From: Pseudomonadota bacterium
GTDB lineage: Bacteria > Pseudomonadota > Gammaproteobacteria > Xanthomonadales > SZUA-36
DNA length: 49,316 nucleotides
Direction: 5' to 3'
Assembly: GCA_015222805.1 (NCBI GenBank)
Contig: JADFVZ010000061.1
Span: forward strand, 1-49,316
Shown: in pieces, positions 44,151 to 49,316 of the stretch
Position numbering within the stretch: position 1 is the first letter of the stretch
How the letters are laid out: every line of letters begins with the position of its first letter
Made by a program: the position numbers and the translations under genes
The notes under the pieces: generated by a model
Seen by the model: only the letters and a program-made list of their open reading frames with translations
What the model was told of the DNA's origin: nothing
Databases searched by the model: none

Positions 44151-44804
44151 TCAGCGATAAAGCTCTGCATGCTTTAAGGTCTGGCTGCGTTCCGGTTCGC
44201 GCATCCAGGGGGCAACCAGGCTGATTAGCTGATAAACACCTTTTGCGATATCTTCGTTTTCAAGATCCAGTGTCTTGCTGTTCTGACGTTGAAATGAGAG
44301 CCAGTAGGTGAGGGTGATGACAATACTTTCTACCAGGGTGCTAATCTGTTGGTCACTGGCATCGAGAATGCCTTGTTCTCGTAATGATAAGAGCAGTTCA
44401 GCAGCAACCACGCGTTCGCGCTGCATCAGCTTATCCATGCCTTTTTCAATTTCAGGATAGCGCCCCATCAGGCTGTTGATATCGCGGACGATGAAGCGGT
44501 ACTGACCGACTACTTCAAATAACAGGTGCTGGAACCACCAGAAGCCTTCAAGATCAAACCCGCCTTTGGGGGCAAGATCCAGGGTTTCATGTATTTTTTC
44601 TGAGAACTCAGCAAACAGTGCATCGATCAGGTTCGCTTTACGCGGAAAGTGGTAATGCAGGTTTCCTGGACTGATATCAACTTCATCTGCGATGGCATTC
44701 GTCGTTACCGCCGGTTCGCTGAGTAAGTTAAATAGCTCAAGGCTGGTTTCAAGTATCCGCTGGCGGGTCTTGTTGGGCTTTTTGCTCACAATGGTTGCTG
44801 ACAA
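44151..44804 (-). CDS. TetR family transcriptional regulator
   Basis: A 217-residue repressor-type protein. The N-terminal helix-turn-helix is RQRILETSLELFNLLSEPAVTTNAIADEVDISPGNLHYHFPRKANLI (given here as a region, residues 14-60), with the ISPGNLHYHFPRK recognition helix. The C-terminal ligand domain resembles TetR regulators of lipid genes such as PhaD, but the likeness is loose. It is transcribed with the acyl-CoA-binding protein gene (9-bp gap) and probably controls the divergent promoter region 45090-45247, with an acyl-CoA or related lipid as possible ligand. Regulator class is firm; target is inferred. Confidence 0.88.
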   Translation of the reverse strand: MSATIVSKKPNKTRQRILETSLELFNLLSEPAVTTNAIADEVDISPGNLHYHFPRKANLIDALFAEFSEKIHETLDLAPKGGFDLEGFWWFQHLLFEVVGQYRFIVRDINSLMGRYPEIEKGMDKLMQRERVVAAELLLSLREQGILDASDQQISTLVESIVITLTYWLSFQRQNSKTLDLENEDIAKGVYQLISLVAPWMREPERSQTLKHAELYR

Positions 44805-44813
44805 ATTTGCTGA

Positions 44814-45089
44814 TTAAACTTCAGCTCCGAGCTCGCGGACGAAGCTAACATAGTTTTGCATCGCAGCATTCTGATCCATTCCCGTCAACTTAGCCCATGC
44901 ATCATATTTGGCCGCTCCGACAAAATCAAAAAAACCAGGTTTGTCTCCACTGACATCACCGTTAGTAGCCTGTTTATACAGGGCATAGAGTTCCAGTAGG
45001 GCCTCATCTGAAGGTTTTTCAGTTAAGCTCTGAACAGCAGCCTGTGCCTGTTCAAATAATCCCTTGTTTACACTGTTTTTTTCTGACAT
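44814..45089 (-). CDS. Acyl-CoA-binding protein
   Basis: A 91-residue four-helix protein of the ACBP family that binds and carries long-chain acyl-CoA esters in the cytoplasm. Hallmarks are LYALYKQATNGD, then KYDAWAKLTGMD and the final helix AMQNYVSFVREL. ACBP is sparse in bacteria; here it is cotranscribed with tetR and divergent to the acyl-CoA reductase, which suggests it buffers or delivers acyl-CoA to the reductase and wax ester synthase. Confidence 0.93.
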   Translation of the reverse strand: MSEKNSVNKGLFEQAQAAVQSLTEKPSDEALLELYALYKQATNGDVSGDKPGFFDFVGAAKYDAWAKLTGMDQNAAMQNYVSFVRELGAEV

Positions 45090-45138
45090 TACGATTTTCC
45101 TTTGGGTCTGTTATCGCTGAATTATCATTTTGCCTATG

Positions 45139-45144
45139 ATTATA
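45139..45144 (-). promoter_or_regulatory. Candidate -10 for ACBP-tetR
   Basis: On the minus strand this is TATAAT, about 50 bases before the ACBP ATG. No strong -35 is seen, which is compatible with a regulated promoter. Confidence 0.35.
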
Positions 45145-45152
45145 GAATAAGA

Positions 45153-45180
45153 CCAGTGTTGTGGAGCTATAAGTCACTGG
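45153..45180. promoter_or_regulatory. Candidate TetR operator dyad
   Basis: CCAGTG (45153-45158) and CACTGG (45175-45180) form a perfect dyad with 16-bp spacing between the divergent ACBP-tetR and acyl-CoA reductase genes. It overlaps the expected -35 of the ACBP -10 at 45139-45144, so a bound repressor would block that promoter. Confidence 0.3.
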
Positions 45181-45247
45181 GATTTAGCACAAAGCAGATG
45201 GATTCTGGCATACTTAATAGTCAAGTTAATTATTACGGGGAAGTTGA

Positions 45248-47233
45248 ATGAGTTATTTTGTTACTGGCGGTACTGGTTTTATCGGTCGCAACCTGATTGA
45301 CCTGCTGGTCAAACGCAAGGGCACTATCCATGTGTTGGTCCGCAAGGAATCCCAAAAGAAATTTAAGGAGCTGGTTAGCAGCCGTTGGCCGGAGCACAGT
45401 AAACGAATAAAAGCGGTAACCGGTGACCTGGGTAAATCTTTTCTTGGTGTCACCCCCAAAAAGCGACGTGAACTTGATGGTGAGGTCCAGCATGTATTCC
45501 ATCTGGCGGCGATCTATGACATCCAGGCCGGAGCTGAAGTACAGGAGATTGCCAATATTGAAGGAACCCGCAATGCTGTCAGGCTAGCTGAATCAGTAAA
45601 TGCTAAAAACTTTCACCATGTGAGTTCAATCGCCGCCGCCGGCCTGTACCCCGGTGTCTTTCGCGAAGATATGTTCGAAGAAGCCCGTGGACTTGACCAT
45701 CCTTACTTCAAGACCAAGCATGAAGCCGAAAGGGTGGTGCGTGAAGAATGCACAATCCCATGGCGTGTCTATCGGCCCGGAATTGTAATTGGACATTCTG
45801 AAACCGGCGAAATTGATAAAATCGATGGACCTTACTATTTCTTCAAAATGATTCAGAAAATGCGCCGGGCATTACCGGCATGGATGCCGGCACTCGGTAT
45901 TGAAGGCGGCAGGATTAATGTGGTACCGGTAGATTACATTGCCCGGGCACTTGATCATATCGCACACAAAGCAAAACTGAATAAGAAAACTTTCCACCTG
46001 GTTGATCCCAAGCCACTGCGGATTGGCGAACTCCTGAATGTATTTGCCCAGGCCGCGCATGCACCGCAGATGTCGATGCGGATTGATGCAAGGATTTTTG
46101 AATTTATTCCACAGGCGGTTAAATCCGGGCTGGCGATGTTCCCGCCCATTCGGAGGATTTCAAGCCAGATCCTGAAGAACCTCGGGTTACCGCGGGATAT
46201 GATGAAGTTTGTAAATTACCCGACCCGCTTTGATAATCGCCAAACTGAAGCTGCACTTAAAGGCAGTGGAATTTCAGTGCCGCGTTTGCGTGAATATTCC
46301 TGGGTTATATGGGATTACTGGGAACGTCACCTGGATCCGGACCTGTTTATTGATCATAGCCTGCGTGGTCATGTTAAAGATAAAAACATCCTTATTACCG
46401 GCGCATCTTCCGGTATTGGTAAAGCCACAGCTGAAATGATGGCGCGTGCAGGTGCCAATGTCATCCTGGTTGCCAGGGGTAAGGAAAAACTTGTCGAGAC
46501 GCATAAGGAAATCGAATCAGAAGGTGGGAAGTCTAGCTGGTATACCGCCGACCTGGCTGATGCTGACAGCTGTGAGAAACTGATTAAAGATGTGCTTGCA
46601 GAGCATGGGAAAGTTGATTTCCTGGTAAATAACGCCGGCCACTCTATCCGCCGGTCTATAGCCCTGTCTTATGATCGAATTCATGACTATGAACGGTTGA
46701 TGCAACTCAATTACTTTGGCGCATTGAAATTAATCCTCGGTTTCCTGCCCCAAATGGAGAAAGACCGCAAGGGTCATGTTATTAATATTTCATCAATTGG
46801 AGTATTAACCAATGCGCCGCGATTCTCAGGTTATGTTGCTTCAAAATCCGCACTGGATGCATTCTCCCGCTGTGCGGCGGCAGAATATAATGATACCGGG
46901 GTCAAGTTCACCACCATCAATATGCCGCTGGTTAGAACGCCTATGATTGCGCCTACCAAGATGTATGATAATGTGCCAACAATATCACCTGAGGATGCTG
47001 CAGATATGGTGAAAAATGCAGTGATCTTCCAGCCCCAGCGTATTGCTACACGTCTGGGTATCTTTGTGCAGATACTGCATATGGTAGCCCCGAGTGTCAC
47101 GGAGGTTGTGATGAATTCTGCCTTCCGTATGTTCCCGGATTCTGCGGCCGCCAAAGGTAAGAAGGCCGGTGATGAAAAAGCTTCTCAGGAACAACTGGCA
47201 TTTGCCACGCTTATGAAAGGCGTGCATTGGTAA
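45248..47233 (+). CDS. Two-domain fatty acyl-CoA reductase (SDR fusion)
   Basis: A 661-residue fusion of two short-chain dehydrogenase domains. The N-terminal extended SDR (about residues 1-360) begins FVTGGTGFIGRNLIDLL, has HVSSIAAAG and YFKTKHEAE as catalytic region, and resembles the acyl-CoA reductase module. The C-terminal classical SDR (about 375-640) begins ILITGASSGIGKATAE, with NNAGHS, ISSIGV and YVASKSALDAF as active site. Length and layout equal the Marinobacter fatty acyl-CoA reductase that reduces acyl-CoA through aldehyde to fatty alcohol, and mycobacterial AcrA1. With the WS/DGAT gene it would complete a wax ester route. A terminator follows at 47290. Confidence 0.88.
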   Translation: MSYFVTGGTGFIGRNLIDLLVKRKGTIHVLVRKESQKKFKELVSSRWPEHSKRIKAVTGDLGKSFLGVTPKKRRELDGEVQHVFHLAAIYDIQAGAEVQEIANIEGTRNAVRLAESVNAKNFHHVSSIAAAGLYPGVFREDMFEEARGLDHPYFKTKHEAERVVREECTIPWRVYRPGIVIGHSETGEIDKIDGPYYFFKMIQKMRRALPAWMPALGIEGGRINVVPVDYIARALDHIAHKAKLNKKTFHLVDPKPLRIGELLNVFAQAAHAPQMSMRIDARIFEFIPQAVKSGLAMFPPIRRISSQILKNLGLPRDMMKFVNYPTRFDNRQTEAALKGSGISVPRLREYSWVIWDYWERHLDPDLFIDHSLRGHVKDKNILITGASSGIGKATAEMMARAGANVILVARGKEKLVETHKEIESEGGKSSWYTADLADADSCEKLIKDVLAEHGKVDFLVNNAGHSIRRSIALSYDRIHDYERLMQLNYFGALKLILGFLPQMEKDRKGHVINISSIGVLTNAPRFSGYVASKSALDAFSRCAAAEYNDTGVKFTTINMPLVRTPMIAPTKMYDNVPTISPEDAADMVKNAVIFQPQRIATRLGIFVQILHMVAPSVTEVVMNSAFRMFPDSAAAKGKKAGDEKASQEQLAFATLMKGVHW

Positions 47234-47289
47234 GTTATTTCAAGCTTTGAGCGGATGACTCAAGCGGGTACCACTACAACAACGATATC

Positions 47290-47317
47290 AACCGGGGCCG
47301 GAGTGCCCCGGTTTTAT
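47290..47317 (+). terminator. Rho-independent terminator after acyl-CoA reductase
   Basis: aaccggggc (47290-47298) and gccccggtt (47305-47313) make a 9-bp stem, loop 6 nt, followed by TTTATT. The GGAGG of the next gene begins two bases further on. Confidence 0.8.
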
Positions 47318-47331
47318 TGGAGGATGATGAA

Positions 47332-47781
47332 ATGGATATGCTTAATCAACAGGCGCCTGACTTTGAATTAAAAGACGATGAGGGTGTGTCCAGGCAGTTG
47401 CAGGAGTGGCAGGGGCAAAAAGTCCTGCTGGTATTTTATCCGGGAGATAACACCCCGGTCTGCACCAGTCAATTATGTGATTACCGGGATGGAATATCTG
47501 ACTTTCAGGATCTGAAGGTACAGGTGCTGGGTATCAGTGGTGATAGTGTTGCCTCACATAAAAAATTCAAGGCTAAACATAAACTGCCATTCCCCCTGCT
47601 TAGTGACCCGAAGTTGAAAGTTGCTGCCCAATGGGGCAGCAAAGGCATGCTGGGGATGAAGCGATCAGTTTTTTTACTGGATGAGCAGCATATTGTTCGC
47701 TATCAGCATATAGAATCGCTGGCTATTTTCAGGCGCAAGAAAGAAGAACTGCTGGAAGCTATTGCTGCCCTGGCTGGCTAA
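47332..47781 (+). CDS. Peroxiredoxin, BCP/PrxQ type
   Basis: A 149-residue thiol peroxidase that reduces hydrogen peroxide and lipid hydroperoxides. The peroxidatic cysteine C44 and resolving cysteine C49 are in PVCTSQLC, the BCP spacing. FYPGDNTP and the late RSVFLLDEQ are conserved. The frame opens at a TTG at 47317; GGAGG eight bases before the ATG at 47332 fixes the start. It lies between the acyl-CoA reductase and a conserved protein of unknown function. Confidence 0.92.
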   Translation: MDMLNQQAPDFELKDDEGVSRQLQEWQGQKVLLVFYPGDNTPVCTSQLCDYRDGISDFQDLKVQVLGISGDSVASHKKFKAKHKLPFPLLSDPKLKVAAQWGSKGMLGMKRSVFLLDEQHIVRYQHIESLAIFRRKKEELLEAIAALAG

Positions 47782-47788
47782 GCTACTT

Positions 47789-48523
47789 ATGAAGTCCAGT
47801 AAGCTTAACTGGTTTGCCCGACGGGCGGAGCTAAATTCAAGCGCTGCAAAAAGCCTGCTGGCCACACTGGAAGACAACAGTCGATTAAATACGGCATTAT
47901 TTGCTGAAGCCTGGCCGTTGCAGGAATTCAAGCTAATCCAGGCATGGCAGCACAGTAGAATGACTGAGGACTATGCTGACTTTACCGCCCAGGAAGATTA
48001 TTTGCCGGCGGTTAATTTTTTCCTCAGTGAACTTTATGGTGATTTTGGTTTTGTCGACAGGAATCAGGATATTTACCGAGTCTATCCGGTGATGGTGAAG
48101 CTCCTCCCGGCAGCCATGCTGGATACACTGACAGCTGCATTGGAGTTCCAGGCACATAGCTTAGAACTGGATATGCAAATGACTGAATCGCTTGTGGCTT
48201 TGCACCCGGAGATTAACCGGGTCGGGCAACTGGACCTTGGGCTTTATATCGATATCAATCGGCAGTGTGTTGCTGAAAAGGATCGGCGCACCCAGGTTGG
48301 CGGGGTAGTAAGCCTGGGTAAGTCGCTGGTGAAAGTCGCAGATCACGGCGTCCTGCTGAGATTATTGAAAATGATGCGAATGCCCGCACGGGCAGCTGGA
48401 TTCGGACAATTACAGGCTTTTCTTGAACAGGGTCTTAGCGCTTTCAGGCAAATGCCGGATGCGGATTATTTTTTGCATGCAGTCAGTCAGCGGGAAACTA
48501 CATTTATTGACAAACTATATTAG
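47789..48523 (+). CDS. Conserved protein of unknown function
   Basis: A 244-residue, mostly helical cytoplasmic protein without signal or membrane segments. The stretch YLPAVNFFLSELYGDFGFVDRN (residues about 74-95, given in part) and AALEFQAHSLELDMQM look conserved, with a run of acidic and aromatic residues that might bind metal or ligand, but I cannot name a family with confidence. The frame extends upstream to a TTG at 47762 inside the peroxiredoxin gene; the ATG at 47789 is the first good start. It is probably cotranscribed with the peroxiredoxin (7-bp gap). Confidence 0.75.
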   Translation: MKSSKLNWFARRAELNSSAAKSLLATLEDNSRLNTALFAEAWPLQEFKLIQAWQHSRMTEDYADFTAQEDYLPAVNFFLSELYGDFGFVDRNQDIYRVYPVMVKLLPAAMLDTLTAALEFQAHSLELDMQMTESLVALHPEINRVGQLDLGLYIDINRQCVAEKDRRTQVGGVVSLGKSLVKVADHGVLLRLLKMMRMPARAAGFGQLQAFLEQGLSAFRQMPDADYFLHAVSQRETTFIDKLY

Positions 48524-48539
48524 GGAGGTTTTTGTCTTC

Positions 48540-48818
48540 TTAAGCAACGAAGTGTGCCTGCATCACTTTATTGATTTCAGCTTCAATTCTATGCTGTAAT
48601 AAATTTAACGGGAAACTCAGCTCGGCCTGGACCAGAATTGCATCTTCATCAACTTCGATCTGGCCATAGACACCACCCCTTTCAAAATAGAGTACGTCAT
48701 CTTCCCATTCGTAATCTATCGAATAGTTTTCAGCCAGGGTGACTGCAATTTCATCAGCGATTTGCCTGGCTTCTCCATTGCTGAAACTGTGTGCATGTGA
48801 AATATAGATCTGCGACAT
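48540..48818 (-). CDS. Polyhydroxyalkanoic acid system family protein
   Basis: A 92-residue protein matching the small family found beside PHA granule genes (PHA_gran_rgn). It begins MSQIYISHAHSFSNGEARQIADEIA and has the conserved middle YEWEDDVLYFERGGVYGQIEVDE, then LNLLQHRIEAEINKVM at the end. The known role is vague, a presumed granule-related factor. With the phasin at 43289 it supports PHA or neutral-lipid granules in this organism. It is convergent with the preceding gene. Confidence 0.85.
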   Translation of the reverse strand: MSQIYISHAHSFSNGEARQIADEIAVTLAENYSIDYEWEDDVLYFERGGVYGQIEVDEDAILVQAELSFPLNLLQHRIEAEINKVMQAHFVA

Positions 48819-48919
48819 ATTTGGAATCCAGATTTTATTTGGCGCTAACTATAACGGTTAATTAAACCTGTCGCCAATTAAAGTGCTCATCAAGCCCTGT
48901 CTCTTTCTTAGTGTTTAAT

Positions 48920-49316
48920 TTAAAGTTCATTTTTAGAAGGAACCAGAACTGAGGAGATCACCATACCGGTGGCTAATGCGATAGCAGTTAAAAACACATT
49001 GAAGAAACCTTCAAGTCCGGCAACGACATTGTGCTCCAGGATCTGATTGAGGGAGCGGAAACCCATGGCTCCTGGTACTAGCAGCAGCAGGCCGGGAACA
49101 TAAATAATAGCCGAGGGCTTCCTGGTAAGTCGTGAAAATATGTTAGCAGTTGTTCCAATAATGGCAGCGGCTAAAGCCGCGCTGGCAACCGGGCCTGTGA
49201 GTTGCTGGGACAGGTTCAGCGCGGTTACAGAGACAAAACTACTCATTAGAATCCAGAAACCATCCTGCGGACGTGCCCGGAATAGAATAGTAAAAGCAAA
49301 TGCCACAACCAGTAGG
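48920..49316 (-). CDS. Threonine/serine exporter (ThrE)-like membrane protein, 5' end outside window
   Basis: The visible 130 or so residues form four to five hydrophobic segments. VPGLLLLVPGAMGFRSLNQIL is the conserved ThrE motif (PGxxxLVPG), matching the short ThrE_2-type half of split threonine/serine exporters. The frame stays open to the window edge (LLVVAFAFTILF), so the GTG at 49306 is probably internal and the start lies outside. A partner ThrE_1-type gene is expected just upstream. Confidence 0.82.
   Translation of the reverse strand, partial: LLVVAFAFTILFRARPQDGFWILMSSFVSVTALNLSQQLTGPVASAALAAAIIGTTANIFSRLTRKPSAIIYVPGLLLLVPGAMGFRSLNQILEHNVVAGLEGFFNVFLTAIALATGMVISSVLVPSKNEL

Noticed and set aside
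1-49316. CRISPR arrays, tRNA or rRNA genes, prophage or transposase genes
   Set aside because: I saw no regularly spaced repeats, cloverleaf-like sequence or recognisable mobile-element proteins; a dedicated search would be needed to exclude small ones.

Overview
The window is a stretch of gammaproteobacterial chromosome, about 49 kb long, moderately GC-rich and densely packed. Two classical gene blocks show this: rpoE-rseA-rseC-mucD-lepA-lepB-(DUF4845)-rnc-era-recO-pdxJ, and prmB-aroC-asd-fimV-truA-trpFBA-accD-folC-dedD-cvpA-purF. MucD, FimV, RlmD, NagZ and S-methyl-5'-thioinosine phosphorylase next to NagZ recall the Pseudomonas/Marinobacter side of the class, but the exact order cannot be fixed from sequence alone. 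No phage, transposase, CRISPR array, rRNA or tRNA gene was recognised.

Layout. 1-8.8 kb: glutaryl-CoA dehydrogenase; a secreted DUF2341 protein with an IPTL-like C-terminal sorting tail, flanked by degenerate REP-like repeats; a minus-strand run amaB, pyrD, murB, M28 peptidase lipoprotein, Nudix. GcdH and AmaB are both steps of lysine/2-aminoadipate/glutarate catabolism. 9-19.2 kb: the sigma-E block followed by the translation, secretion and RNA-processing block. It lacks rseB and acpS at their usual places. 19.3-24.1 kb: an orphan REC-HPt protein with GacS/BarA-like C-terminal features, then rlmD, nagZ, a hypoxanthine phosphoribosyltransferase and MTI phosphorylase (methylthioinosine salvage feeding hypoxanthine to HPRT). 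24.3-26.6 kb: outer-membrane barrel, psd and SCO. 26.6-40.8 kb: aromatic amino acid, aspartate family, fatty acid, folate and purine housekeeping. 40.8-49.3 kb: a storage-lipid neighbourhood with WS/DGAT, a PhaF-like phasin, TetR, acyl-CoA-binding protein, a 661-residue two-domain fatty acyl-CoA reductase and a PHA-system protein. A peroxiredoxin, two proteins of unknown function and a partial ThrE-like exporter are also in this region.

The most notable non-gene signal is a small palindromic-ended repeat, read here as a MITE. It has two copies of about 163 bp, at 7075-7237 and 9723-9886, in opposite orientation, plus a 66-bp internally deleted copy at 10663-10728. The copies sit in the pyrD leader, between rpoE and rseA, and between rseA and rseC where rseB is expected. 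One supplies two bases of the amaB stop codon and another ends next to the rseC start codon. A second repeat, a perfect 18-bp REP-type inverted pair at 22721-22791, encodes the last residues of NagZ.

Other candidates are a terminator with a possible competing pairing in the lepA leader, an 11-bp inverted repeat enclosing the accD translation start, a dyad in the ACBP/acyl-CoA reductase divergent promoter region, and a strong sigma-70 promoter for the outer-membrane barrel gene. I see no convincing wholly new multi-gene system. The wax-ester/PHA cluster and the repeat-remodelled sigma-E operon are the best leads.
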